Shown in pieces: positions 11,858-21,688 of a stretch of 64,000 nucleotides of DNA. The notes beneath the pieces are model-generated. The model had not been told where the DNA came from. It was given only the letters and a program-made list of their open reading frames with translations, and made no database searches. The position numbers and the translations under genes were made by a program. Source of the DNA: JADLGL01 sp963823045 (GTDB lineage Bacteria; Pseudomonadota; Alphaproteobacteria; Rhizobiales; Kaistiaceae); assembly GCA_963823045.1 (NCBI GenBank), contig CAWGKA010000009.1:310001-374000 (forward strand). The letters run 5' to 3'. Numbering within the stretch: position 1 is the stretch's first letter; each line of letters opens with the position of its first letter.

Positions 11858-12494
11858 TGCTGACGCCGCGCTTGCGGCAGCCGGCGTTGCTCCGGTTTCA
11901 CGTGAAACATCCGAGCGACTGGAGCGATACGTCGCTCTCCTGCACGATTGGCAGCGGATCAAGAACCTCGTCGGACCAAGCGCCCTCACCGAGGTGTGGA
12001 TGCGCCACGTCGCCGACAGCGCGCAACTCGTTGCCGTTGCCCCAAAGCCGAGACGATGGCTGGATCTCGGAAGTGGCGCCGGGTTCCCGGGGATCGTGAC
12101 GGCCATTCTGCTGGCCCACGTGCCGACGGCCCACGTCCATCTGGTCGAGAGTAACGCTCGGAAATGCGCCTTTTTGCGGGAGGCAGGCCGCTTGCTCTCG
12201 CTGCCGGTGACCGTCCATCACGGCCGCATTGACGATATCCTCAGCGACTGGACCCTGCCGGTCGACGCCATATCGTCTCGGGCCCTGGCTTCAACAGGGC
12301 AGCTTCTTCTATGGACGGAGCCTCTGCTGAGGGCTGGCGTGACGGCCTATCTCCATAAAGGCTTGGACTTTCACGCCGAGTGGGCGGCAGTCTCTCACCG
12401 TGAGCGATTCGATCTGGTAGAACACCCCAGTCGAATCGGTTCGGGCGTGATCGTCGAACTTCGCGCGGCGCAGCGCGGTCAGCTGGAGACGTGA
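11835..12494 (+). CDS. rsmG: 16S rRNA (guanine527-N7)-methyltransferase RsmG (GidB)
   Basis: Intact, 219 residues. SAM-binding motif WLDLGSGAGFPGIV near residue 75, then HLVESNARKCAFLREA and ISSRALAST, all typical of RsmG. GTG start within the mnmG 3' end. Residues 21-25 (VSRET) are encoded by the second parS site, so the N-terminal protein sequence and the DNA centromere site constrain each other. Confidence 0.95.
   Translation: MSNARRDSADAALAAAGVAPVSRETSERLERYVALLHDWQRIKNLVGPSALTEVWMRHVADSAQLVAVAPKPRRWLDLGSGAGFPGIVTAILLAHVPTAHVHLVESNARKCAFLREAGRLLSLPVTVHHGRIDDILSDWTLPVDAISSRALASTGQLLLWTEPLLRAGVTAYLHKGLDFHAEWAAVSHRERFDLVEHPSRIGSGVIVELRAAQRGQLET
11894..11909. promoter_or_regulatory. parS: parS centromere site 2, inside rsmG
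   Basis: GGTTTCACGTGAAACA contains the perfect 14 bp palindrome GTTTCACGTGAAAC (11895-11908) and matches the consensus at 15 of 16 positions. It lies in the rsmG reading frame and encodes VSRET. It is 1.9 kb from parS site 1 and about 0.6 kb upstream of parA. Confidence 0.93.
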
Positions 12495-12495
12495 A

Positions 12496-13301
12496 ATGGC
12501 GCTTCCCAAACGTCCAAGGGTAATTGCCCTTGCGAATCAAAAGGGTGGCGTCGGCAAGACGACGACGGCAATCAATCTCGGTACAGCGCTTGCCGCGACC
12601 GGCGAAGAGGTTCTGCTCATAGACCTCGACCCTCAGGGCAATGCATCGACCGGGCTCGGCGTAGACCGCCGGGAGCGCAAACTTTCGACCTATGATGTGA
12701 TGATTGGCGAAGCGCCGCTCGAACAGGTCATGACGCGGACTGCCGTTCCCCAGCTTTGGCTGGCGCCGTCGACGCTCGATTTGCTCGGTGTCGAACTAGA
12801 GATTGCCAGCCATACCGACCGCAACTTCCGATTGCGCAAGGCGATCGAAGCCCTCGGATCGATTCGGACCGAAACTTCACCTATGTCCTGGTCGATTGCC
12901 CGCCTTCCCTCAATCTCTTGACGATCAACGCCATGGCGGCCGCGCATTCGGTCCTTGTGCCGCTGCAATGCGAGTTCTTCGCCCTTGAGGGTCTGAGCCA
13001 GCTCTTGAACACCGTGCAGCAGGTCCAGAAAGCGTTAAACCCGGAACTCACGATCCACGGCATCGTGCTGACAATGTTCGATAGCCGGAATAATCTTTCC
13101 GGACAGGTGGTTGCCGATGTCCGCGCGCATATGGGCGACGCGGTCTACGAGACCGTGATTCCGAGAAACGTCCGCATCTCCGAGGCGCCATCGCATGGCA
13201 AACCGGTCATGCTGTATGATTTCAAATCCACCGGAAGTCAGGCCTATCTCAAACTCGCGTCGGAGATCATTCGCCGCGAGCGCCAGCTGACGGCGGCCTG
13301 A
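12496..13301 (+). CDS. parA: Chromosome partitioning ATPase ParA (frame broken)
   Basis: Deviant Walker A ATPase that moves ParB-parS complexes. The start MALPKRPRVIALANQKGGVGKTT carries KGGVGKTT; LLIDLDPQGNASTGLG (Walker A') follows. One frame change near 12875 precedes YVLVDCPPSLNLLTINAM (Walker B), then VLVPLQCEFFALEGLSQL and VIPRNVRISEAPSHG. About 268 codons. The ATG directly follows the rsmG stop, and parB begins 33 bp downstream. Confidence 0.93.
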
Positions 13302-13334
13302 TCGATTCGGATACGCAACGAGTGAAGGAACGCA

Positions 13335-14201
13335 ATGGCTGAAGAGGGTGGACGCAAGGCGCTCGGACGTGGACTTGCGGCGCTGATCGGAGACGTCGAA
13401 AGCGAAGCGGTCGTGCTCGAGCGGGCCCGCTCCGGTCGTCGCGTGCCAATCGAATTCCTCCGGGCGAACCCCAACAATCCGCGCAAGGCCTTCAACGGCG
13501 AGGATCTCGACTCCCTGTCCGCATCGATCCGCGAAAAGGGGATCGTGCAGCCGATCCTGGTGCGGCCGGTCGAGGGGGCCGACAACAGCTATGAGATCAT
13601 CGCCGGCGAGCGCCGCTGGCGCGCGGCGCAGCGCGCCGGGCCTGCACGAGGTGCCGGTCGTTGTCCACGACGTCTCCGACAAGGAGGCGCTGGAGCTTGC
13701 CATTATCGAGAACGTGCAGCGTTCCGACCTCAATCCGCTGGAAGAAGCGGCGGGCTATCAGCAGCTGATCGACGCGTTCGGCTACAGCCAGGCGGAGATC
13801 GCAGAGGGCATCGGCAAGAGCCGGCCGCATGTCGCCAATACATTGCGCCTGTTGAAGCTGCCGGAAAGCGTCCGCGTCTACGTCGCCGACGGGCGGCTTT
13901 CGGCCGGGCACGCACGCGCGCTGATCGGTGCGAAAGACCCTGAGGCGATGGCGAAGCAGATCGTCGCGGCAGGCCTCACCGTGCGCGATGTGGAGGCGCT
14001 TGGCGAGAACAAGGCCGCGCCGCGAAAGGCCCGCAAGTCGGCACCGCGAAGGACGCGGACACGGTGGCGCTGGAAAAGGCGCTGTCCGACGCGATCGGGC
14101 TCAAGGTGACGATCGATCACCGCACCAATGGCACCGGCGAGCTGCGCATCCGCTATCTCAACCTCGAACAGCTCGACGACATCTGCCGCCGTCTGCAGTA
14201 G
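13335..14201 (+). CDS. parB: Chromosome partitioning CTPase ParB (frame broken)
   Basis: Binds parS and spreads as a CTP-dependent clamp. Opens RKALGRGLAALIGD, then VPIEFLRANPNNPRK and the CTP-binding GERRWRAAQ (GERRxRA motif). The frame changes near 13640; VQRSDLNPLEEAAGYQQL, the helix-turn-helix QAEIAEGIGKSRPHVANTLR and GHARALIG follow. A second change near 14050 leads to the dimerisation end ELRIRYLNLEQLDDICRRL. Two parS sites lie 1.4 and 3.3 kb upstream. The stop abuts that of convergent holA. Confidence 0.93.
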
Positions 14202-15232
14202 TCAGGCGGCGCGCCGTCCCGCCCGCGCCGCACGCGCGGCGATCACAAGAAGCGCACGCGCAATCACGGCGGCCGCGTTGGCGGGGTGCAGGCGCGAATC
14301 GATCATCGCCTGGTTGATGCCGGTGAGGGCGTTGTCGAGCGCAGCGCGCGACCACAGGCGAAGCTGTCGTTCGATGATTGCGCGGCGTGACGGGAAGATC
14401 GGCGGCCGCGCGGACTGGATCGCGTTGCCGATGCCGCTACCCGCTTCGGCCCCCGCTTTTATCCGGTGCAGTTGCAGGAAATGTCGCTCTGCCGCGACGC
14501 CGATGGTCGACGCGGCAGTGCCTGCGGCGAGGAGGCGACGGAAGCCGCGATCGACAGCGGCTGTGTCGCCTGAGGCCGCGGCGTCGACGACGTCGCCGAT
14601 CGCGAAGGCGGCGCCGTCTCCGATCACGGCAGCGATGTCCGCCGTGGTGATGGCGCCGGCCGATTGCGCGTAGAGGCATAGCTTGCGGATTTCGTTTCGG
14701 CTGGCGGCGCGGTCGGCGCCGAGCAAGACCGATCAAGGTTGCGCGCGCATCGGGTTCGATCGTGACGCCGGCCTCGGCAACTTCGCCGTCGATGAGCCGG
14801 CCCAGCGAAGCGTCGTTGTCCGGGATAGCAGCCGATCGCCGCGGCGTTGGCGGAGCTTTCGCAGAGTTTGCGGAGAGGCGCCGTCTTGCGCAGATCGCCG
14901 GCCTCGATGACGACCCAAGTTTCGGGCGGCGGATCAGAAAGAATGGCCTCCACGGAAGCCGCCGCCGAGCGGCTGGCGCCCGGTCGCACGCGGATGACGC
15001 GACGCCCGGTGAACAGCGAGCCGCCATAGACCTCATCGGCAAGACGGCTCGCATCCGACAGGTCCGCTTCGTCGAGACGAATGACACTCATCTCGTCATC
15101 GCCGACCAACGCTCTGGCGACGGCCGCAGCGCGTTCGGTGACACTGCCGGGATCGGTGCCGAAGAAGAGCACGACCGGCTTGTTCGGCTTGGCCAGGAAG
15201 CGATCGATCTCGGCGCCGCGCAGTTGCGTCAT
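14202..15232 (-). CDS. holA: DNA polymerase III delta subunit (frame broken)
   Basis: Clamp-loader subunit that opens the beta ring. The start MTQLRGAEIDRFLAKP and VVLFFGTDPGSVTERA match alphaproteobacterial HolA; GGSLFTGRRVIRVRPG, WVVIEAGDLRKTAPLRKLCE and, in a later frame, LLGADRAASRNEIRKLCLYA follow. Frame changes lie near 14850 and 14725. About 343 codons. It starts 22 bp after the leuS stop. The LPS-assembly lipoprotein lptE that often sits between leuS and holA in Rhizobiales is not present. Confidence 0.88.
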
Positions 15233-15254
15233 GCCAGGTCCTCAGAGATGGCGA

Positions 15255-17918
15255 TCAGACGACGACATTGACGATCCGCTTCGGCACGACGATGACCTTG
15301 CGCGGGCGACTTGCCGTCAAGCGCCTTCAGCACCGCCTCATGCGCAAGCGTCGCCGCCTCGATGTCGCTGTTCGAAGCATCGGCGGCAATCTTCCAACTC
15401 ACCGCGCTTCTTGCCGTTGACCTGGATCGGCAGAACGATCGTCGAACTCGACGAGCAGCGCCGGGTCGGCTTTCGGCCATGCGCGCGTGGCGACGAGGTC
15501 GCTGTGGCCAAGAACTTCCCAGCATGACTCGGCAAGATGCGGCACCATCGGCGCCATGATCTCGACGGCGAATTCCACCGCCTCGCGATGCGCCCAGGCG
15601 AGCGCTTCGTCGCTCTGCCGCGCGCGCGCATCGGTGCCGGCGATGGCGTTGACGAGCTCATAGATCTTGGCGACGGCGACGTTGAAGCGAAGGCCGGCGA
15701 AATGATCGCTGACCACGTGCGAGCGTCCGATGGGCCACCTGACGGAGCGCCGTCGCAGCGGCCGATGTCTGGTTCGGCATCGGCGCGTCGGCTGCCGGAA
15801 AGGACGGGTCGCGGACGGCCTCGTTGACGATGCGCCAGACACGCTGGATGAAGCGATGCGCGCCGTCGACGCCGGCCGCCGTCCAGATGACGTCGCGCTC
15901 GGGCGGCGAGTTGGAGAGCACGAACCAGCGCGCCGTGTCGGCGCCATACGCAGCGATGATGTTGGTCGGGTCGACCGTGTTGCGGCGCGACTTCGACATC
16001 TTCTCGATCGGGCCGATCTCGACCGGCTCGCCGGTGACGTTGTCGACAGCGCTTCGCGCCGCCGTCCTTCTCGGCGACCGTCACTTCGGCCGGGACTGGC
16101 CCAACTGCCATCGTCGCGGCGATAGGTCTCGTGCACGACCATGCCCTGCGTGAACATGCCGGTCGAACGGCTCCTCCAGGATCGAGATGACCGGTCGACT
16201 TTCATCGCCCGCGTGAAGAACCGCGCGTAGAGAAGGTGCAGGATCGCATGCTCGATGCCGCCGATATACTGATCGACCGGCAGCCAGTGGTTGGCCATCT
16301 TCGGGTCGGTCGGCGTCTTCGCATGCGGGGCGGTGAAGCGCGCGAAGTACCAGGACGAATTGACGAAGGTATCCATCGTGTCGGTCTCACGCCGTGCGGG
16401 ACCGTCGCATTTCGGACAGGCGACGTTCTTCCAGTGCGGGTGGCGTTCCAGCGGGTTGCCCGGCTTGTCGAAGGTGACGTCCTCGGGCAGCTTCACCGGC
16501 AAGTCCTTCGCCGGCACGGGAACGACGCCGCACTTCTCGCAATGGATGATCGGGATCGGGCAGCCCCAATAGCGCTGCCGCGAGATGCCCCAATCGCGCA
16601 GGCGGTAGTTCACCTGCCGCGCCGCCTGCGGCGCATCGCCGAGCGTCGCATTCTCGAGACGACGGGCAACTTCTTCCTTGGCGTCCGGCACGGTCATGCC
16701 GTCGAGGAAGTCGGAATTGATCAGCTGGCCGTCGCCGACATAGGGCTCGTCGCCCGAGGCGAACTGCTCCAGCCAGGCGACGAGATCCGATTCGTTGTCG
16801 AAACGATCCACCGGCGCCACCACCGGACGGATGGGCAGGTCGTATTTGGAGGCGAATTCGAAGTCGCGCTGATCATGCGCCGGGCAGCCGAAGATGGCGC
16901 CGGTGCCGTACTCCATGAGGATGAAGTTGGCGACATAGACCGGCAGCAGTTCGGTCGGCCGGAACGGATGCACGACCCTGATGCCGGTGTCGTAGCCGAG
17001 CTTCTCGCCGGTCTCGATCTCCTCGGCGCTGGTGCCGCGCCGGCGGCACTCCTCGACGAAGCCGGCGAGCAGCGGGTCGTCCGCGGCCAGAGCGGCCGAG
17101 AGCGGATGATCCGGCGCCAGCGCCAGGAAGGATGCGCCGAACAGCGTATCCGGCCGCGTCGTGAACACCTCGATATCGTCGGCGCCGGCGACGGCCTTGC
17201 CGTCGATGGCGAAGCGGACGCGGAGGCCCTCGGAGCGGCCGATCCAATTATGCTGCATCAGCCGCACGCGGTCCGGCCAATGGTCGAGCGTCTCGATCGC
17301 GTCGAGCAGGTCCTCGCTGTACTTCGTGATGCGGAAGAACCACTGCGTCAGGTCGCGCTGCTCGACGAGGGCGCCGGAGCGCCAGCCGCGGCCATCGATG
17401 ACCTGCTCATTGGCGAGCACGGTGTGATCGACCGGGTCCCAATTGACGCGCGCGTTCTTGCGATAGGCGAGGCCGGCTTCATAGAAGTCGAGGAAGAGCC
17501 TCTGCTGCTGCGCGTAATATTCCGGGTCGCAGGTGGCGAATTCGCGGTCCCAATCGAGCGACAGGCCCATCAGCTTCAGTTGACCGCGCATCGTGTCGAT
17601 GTTCTCGTAGGTCCAGCTCTTGGGGTGGACGCGGTTCTGCATCGCCGCGTTCTCGGCCGGCATGCCGAAGGCGTCCCAGCCCATCGGATGGAGGACGTTG
17701 TTGCCCTTGGCGCGCATGAAGCGGGCGACGACGTCGCCCATCGTGTAGTTGCGCACATGGCCCATATGGATGCGCCCCGACGGGTAGGGGAACATCTCCA
17801 GGACATAGTAAGGAGGGCGCGGGTCATCGTTCTTGGTGGCGAAGATGCCCCGTTCGGCCCAGACCTCCTGCCAGCGCTTTTCCGTCGCCGCCGGATCGTA
17901 TTTCTGCGTTTCGCTCAT
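15255..17918 (-). CDS. leuS: Leucyl-tRNA synthetase (frame broken)
   Basis: Start taken at MSETQKYDPAATE (ATG 17918). The class I HIGH-type motif PYPSGRIHMGHVRNY is near residue 45, the editing domain contains FTTRPDTLFGASF, the zinc-type region has CEKCGVVPVP and CPKCDGPARR, and HAILHLLYARFFT follows. KMSKSRRNTVDP, the KMSKS motif, occurs at about 15990 in a different frame. The C-terminus (DASNSDIEAATLAHEAVLKAL; KVIVVPKRIVNVVV) ends at TGA 15255. At least six frame changes, all between 16200 and 15280. Confidence 0.92.
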
Positions 17919-18027
17919 GGCGGGGATCATTCATCCGAAAGGCGCCGCCGGGTCAACCGAGGGGCGCGGTATGGTCAAGAATTTCGCCTCGCTTGACTTC
18001 ACCGGATGCACAATGGAGACCAGCCGA

Positions 18028-18711
18028 ATGCCGAACGCCGCCGATCGCTTGAGCGAAATCCACGCCCGCATTGCGGCCTCTGAAGCGACCGCCGACCGCC
18101 CGTCCGGCAGCGTCCGCCTGATCGCGGTCAGCAAGACGTTCGATTCGGATGCGATACGACCCCTGATCGCGGCCGGGCAGCGGGACTTCGGCGAGAACCG
18201 GGTCCAGGAGGCACAGCGGAAATGGCCGGAGCTGAAGGCGGCGACGCCGGATCTCCGCCTTCATCTCATCGGCCCGCTGCAATCCAACAAGGCGGCCGAC
18301 GCGGTCGCGCTCTTCGACGCCATCCACAGCATCGATCGCGACAAGATTGCGGCGGGGATCGCGGCAGAGATGGTGAAGCAGGGGCGACGCCTGCAGCTTT
18401 TCGTCCAGGTCAACACGGGCGACGAAGCGCAGAAGGCGGGCGTGGCGCCCGGCGACGCGGTGAGTTTTGTCGACCGATGCCGGCGGGTGCACGGTCTTGT
18501 GATCGCCGGATTGATGGTCATTCCGCCGGTCGACGAAGCGCCTGGGCCGCATTTCGCGCTTCTGGCGAAGATCTCGCGGGAGGCGGGACTTTCCCGCCTT
18601 TCCATGGGGATGAGCGGCGATTTCGAGACGGCAATTGCCTTCGGGGCCACCGACGTTCGGGTCGGCACGGCCCTTTTCGGAGATCGCCCGCCGCTTCCTC
18701 AAGGCACCTGA
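18028..18711 (+). CDS. YggS/PLPBP family pyridoxal-phosphate homeostasis protein
   Basis: Fold-type III PLP-binding protein of about 227 residues without enzymatic activity, controlling free PLP. LIAVSKTFDSDAIR carries the PLP lysine in VSK, followed by DFGENRVQEAQRKW, HLIGPLQSNKA, VQVNTGDEAQKAG, GLMVIPP and LSMGMSGDFETAIAFGATDVRVGTALFG. Start chosen at ATG 18028 with a GGAG 10 bp upstream; an in-frame ATG at 18013 is possible. Divergent from leuS across about 110 bp, a common Rhizobiales pairing. Confidence 0.93.
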   Translation: MPNAADRLSEIHARIAASEATADRPSGSVRLIAVSKTFDSDAIRPLIAAGQRDFGENRVQEAQRKWPELKAATPDLRLHLIGPLQSNKAADAVALFDAIHSIDRDKIAAGIAAEMVKQGRRLQLFVQVNTGDEAQKAGVAPGDAVSFVDRCRRVHGLVIAGLMVIPPVDEAPGPHFALLAKISREAGLSRLSMGMSGDFETAIAFGATDVRVGTALFGDRPPLPQGT

Positions 18712-18823
18712 CGCTCCGGAATTCGTTGAACAAACGCGATGATCGAGGCCTTGCTAGGCGGCAGGTAAGACGCCAAATAGTGCCAAGGCGTTCTCCCCCG
18801 CTCACCCATATGATGGACAGGCA

Positions 18824-19519
18824 ATGGAACGATCTGTGACACGACGGCGGATTCTGATCGTCGATGACGATGAGATGCTCCGCGAAAGTCTTGCCGAACA
18901 ACTTGCTCTTCACCCTGAATTCGAAGTGGTCGAGGCTGGCACCGCCGGCATCGGTATCGAGCAGGCGAATGCAGAACCGACGGACCTCGTCGTGATGGAC
19001 GTCGGCCTGCCGGATTTCGACGGCCGCGAGGCCGTGAAGCAACTCCGCCGGGAGGGCTTCCGCGCTCCGATCATCATGCTGACGGCGCAGGATTCGGAGG
19101 ACGACACCGTTGTCGGTCTTGAGGCCGGCGCGAACGACTATGTCGCCAAGCCGGTCCGCTTCGCCGTTCTGTTGGCGCGAATCCGGGCGCAGCTGCGCCA
19201 GTTCGAGCAGACCGAGGACGCGACCTTCCAACTCGGGCACTATACGTTCCGGCCAAGCGCCAAGCTTCTCATCGATCAGGGTGGGCAGAAGATCCGCCTG
19301 ACGGAGAAGGAAACGGCGATCCTGAAATATCTCTATCGGGCCGGCGAAAAAGCTGTGACGCGCGATGTGTTGCTCCACGAGGTGTGGGGCTACAATAGCG
19401 GCGTGACCACACACACGCTGGAGACGCACATCTATCGCCTTCGTCAGAAAATCGAGCGCCGCCCGGCGCAAGCCGAGCTCCTCATCACCGAGGCCGGTGG
19501 TTATCGGCTCGCGCCGTAG
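18824..19519 (+). CDS. OmpR/PhoB-family response regulator, CenR/OtpR-like
   Basis: 231 residues. Receiver domain: ILIVDDDEML with acidic D14-D16, phospho-acceptor D59 in VVMDVGLPDFDG, MLTAQD and the conserved Lys in YVAKPVR. The C-terminal winged helix includes KIRLTEKETAILKYLY, EVWGYNSGVTTHTLETHIYRLRQKIE and GGYRLAP. No histidine kinase is adjacent. The order regulator followed by a cyclic-nucleotide-domain gene matches the Brucella OtpR locus, orthologous to CenR, a cell-envelope regulator; this name is by context and resemblance. Confidence 0.85.
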   Translation: MERSVTRRRILIVDDDEMLRESLAEQLALHPEFEVVEAGTAGIGIEQANAEPTDLVVMDVGLPDFDGREAVKQLRREGFRAPIIMLTAQDSEDDTVVGLEAGANDYVAKPVRFAVLLARIRAQLRQFEQTEDATFQLGHYTFRPSAKLLIDQGGQKIRLTEKETAILKYLYRAGEKAVTRDVLLHEVWGYNSGVTTHTLETHIYRLRQKIERRPAQAELLITEAGGYRLAP

Positions 19520-19540
19520 TCAGCTGCGGCGGACGCACCG

Positions 19541-20005
19541 TTGAGTCTCGAAAGCGATATCGAGCTGCTCGGCCGCGTCCCGCTGCTTGGCGATCTATCG
19601 ACCGACAATCTTCGGCTGCTGGCCTTCAGCGCCGTTCGCCGCGATCTTTCCGAGGGCGAGTTTCTTTTTCATCAGGGGGAGGTGGCGCGCTCCGGCTTCG
19701 TCGTCAGCTATGGCGTCGTTGAGCTGTCGCTCGGCGAGGGCGAAAAGCGGCGTGTCGTCGAGAAATGCCATCGCGGCTATCTCATCGGCCAGATGCCGCT
19801 CTTCGTCGACTGCCTGCGGCCGAACGATGCGGTGGCGCTCAATCCGAGCACGCTTCTGGAAATCAGCCGGCCGATGATGACGCGGATGCTGACCGAATAT
19901 CCGGCCGCCGCGAAGGCGCTGCATGCCCGGCTAAGCCAATCGCTCTCCGGTACCGTCGGCGACCTTCGCCGCGTCCGCGAAACGCTGCTCTCGATCGATA
20001 GCTAA
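19541..20005 (+). CDS. Cyclic nucleotide-binding domain protein
   Basis: 154 residues forming a single cNMP-binding (Crp N-terminal type) beta barrel: LLGRVPLLGDLSTDNLRLLAFSA, LSEGEFLFHQGEVARSGFVV, then YLIGQMPLFVDCLRPNDAVAL in place of the usual FGE-phosphate cassette. No DNA-binding helix-turn-helix follows, so it is probably not a classical Crp. Start TTG 19541 (LSLESDIELL), 21 bp after the response-regulator stop, suggesting co-transcription. Its last 75 bp overlap the convergent xthA. Confidence 0.8.
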   Translation: MSLESDIELLGRVPLLGDLSTDNLRLLAFSAVRRDLSEGEFLFHQGEVARSGFVVSYGVVELSLGEGEKRRVVEKCHRGYLIGQMPLFVDCLRPNDAVALNPSTLLEISRPMMTRMLTEYPAAAKALHARLSQSLSGTVGDLRRVRETLLSIDS

Positions 20006-20818
20006 TTTCTCGTCCGGACGGGCAATGCCGGCGATCACCGGCACATGGTCGGACGGCCGCTTCCAACCGCGCGCATCCTGAATGATGTCGATGCCGGTCA
20101 GGCGATCGGCGAGCGGCGAGGTTACCCAGATATGGTCGAGGCGGCGGCCTCTGTTCGATGCCAGCCAGTCGCGCGCGCGGTAGCTCCACCAAGTGTAGAG
20201 CTTCTGGTCGGCCGAGACGAAATGCCGGGCGACGTCGACCCAGCCGCCGGCGGCAAGGATGGCATCCAACCGCTCCGTCTCCATCGGCGTGTGGCTGACG
20301 ACCTTGAGCAGCTGCTTGTGCGACCAGACGTCTTCCTCCATCGGCGCCACATTGAGATCGCCGACAAGAACGGCACGGCGTTTGGGATCGGCGCCGCCAA
20401 GCCAAGCGAGCATCTCGTCGAGAAAGGCGAGCTTGTGGGCGAACTTGTCGTTGATCGCGGGGTCCGGCTCGTCGCCGCCCGCGGGCACGTAGAAATTATG
20501 CAGTTCGATCTCGCCGTCGCCATCGCCGACCGTCACCGAGATATGGCGGGCATCGTCCTTGCCGCAGAAGCCGCGCGTCGTTTCGGCCATGAACGGGACG
20601 CGCGAAACGATGGCGACGCCGTGATAGCCGCGTTGGCCATTGACGGCGATATGGCGATAGCCGGCCCGGCGGAAGGCCGCGTATGGGAAGTTGTCCGCGA
20701 TGCATTTGATTTCCTGCAGGCACAGCAAGTCGGGCTGATAGGTGCGCAGGAACCGCGTCACCAGCTTGATGCGCAGGCGGACGGAGTTGATGTTCCAGGT
20801 GGCGACGGAAAGCGGCAT
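19931..20818 (-). CDS. xthA: Exodeoxyribonuclease III, AP endonuclease family
   Basis: Repairs abasic sites. Start taken at MPLSVATWNINSVRLR. Catalytic motifs: LLCLQEIKC (metal Glu), YVPAGGDEPD, VLVGDLNVAP, RLDHIWVTSPL and the catalytic SDHVPVI near the end. About 295 residues, some 30 more than typical, with a C-terminal tail that overlaps 75 bp of the convergent cyclic-nucleotide-domain gene. Third gene of a leftward ftsK-lolA-xthA set. Confidence 0.9.
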   Translation of the reverse strand: MPLSVATWNINSVRLRIKLVTRFLRTYQPDLLCLQEIKCIADNFPYAAFRRAGYRHIAVNGQRGYHGVAIVSRVPFMAETTRGFCGKDDARHISVTVGDGDGEIELHNFYVPAGGDEPDPAINDKFAHKLAFLDEMLAWLGGADPKRRAVLVGDLNVAPMEEDVWSHKQLLKVVSHTPMETERLDAILAAGGWVDVARHFVSADQKLYTWWSYRARDWLASNRGRRLDHIWVTSPLADRLTGIDIIQDARGWKRPSDHVPVIAGIARPDEKLAIDREQRFADAAKVADGTGERLA

Positions 20819-20879
20819 GAGCTGGCCATGCCTAATGCGCGCACCGGCTGCGATCAACCGATGATCGACGGCCGCCCCG

Positions 20880-21632
20880 CTAGTTGGGGTTGTTGTTGGT
20901 GATGACGAAATTTGCGGCGTCGACCGGCTGGTTCAGCTCAACGTCGGTCATGATGAAGGTGATGGTGTTGCCGCGCGCATCGATCGTCACCCATTGCTTC
21001 AGATCGTAGGTCTCGCGGTCGAAATAGAGCGACAGCCAGCCGCCATCATCCGCCTGCGCCAGCACCACGACGATGTAATCGGGCGAATCGAGAAGAACGT
21101 CGCGGACGACGCTCTCGGAGGTGAGGTCGGTATATTGCGCCAGAATGGGCGCCAGCGGCGTGCGCTCCAGCGCATAGAAGTTCTGCGTCCGGCGCCCGCG
21201 GTCCTCGACCGCAAGCGTGACGCCGTTGGAAATCATCACGACCTGAGACGGCGGATCATAGTCGAGCCGCAGCAGTCCCGGCCGGGCGAAAACGAAATGG
21301 CCTTCGCTCAACTCGTCCTGGCTGGGGCCGACCTGGATGAAATGGCCCTGCATGGTGCGGATGCCGTTGAAATAGGCATTGACCGTCGCGAGGGCGTTCG
21401 ACTGGTCCAAGCCGATCTGGCCGAGCGGCGGCCGCGGCACGGGCACAGGAACAGGAGCGCCGGAATCCTGCGCCCGCGCCGCACCGCCAATTGCGACGAA
21501 CCCGATCGCTGCCAGCACGGCCCAGCGGGGCGCGCTTTTCCACCAATTTGACGAAGGACTGTGGATCAGAACCAGGCTCCGAACAAAGCGCGGTTGGTCT
21601 TCGCTGGTTCGCTGCCTGCGCGACCAGCACAC
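20880..21632 (-). CDS. lolA: LolA-like outer-membrane lipoprotein carrier
   Basis: Periplasmic chaperone that moves lipoproteins from LolCDE to the outer membrane. GTG start at 21632 gives a long basic leader before the hydrophobic WAVLAAIGFVAIGGAARA, cleaved before QDS. The core has VNAYFNGIRTMQGHFIQ, FVFARPGLLRLDYDPPSQVVMISNG, QVVMISNGVTLAVEDR and ITFIMTDVELNQPVD, the LolA beta fold. 57 bp downstream of ftsK, the usual Rhizobiales neighbour. Confidence 0.85.
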   Translation of the reverse strand: MCWSRRQRTSEDQPRFVRSLVLIHSPSSNWWKSAPRWAVLAAIGFVAIGGAARAQDSGAPVPVPVPRPPLGQIGLDQSNALATVNAYFNGIRTMQGHFIQVGPSQDELSEGHFVFARPGLLRLDYDPPSQVVMISNGVTLAVEDRGRRTQNFYALERTPLAPILAQYTDLTSESVVRDVLLDSPDYIVVVLAQADDGGWLSLYFDRETYDLKQWVTIDARGNTITFIMTDVELNQPVDAANFVITNNNPN

Positions 21633-21688
21633 AAGGGCGCATATAGCGGGACCGTGTGGCTTTTCCTAGGCCGAGGCGTGTTCACTCG

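Noticed and set aside
16236..17996. 586-codon open frame antisense to leuS
   Set aside because: Composition is a shadow of the GC-rich leuS frame; no recognisable motif or ribosome site.
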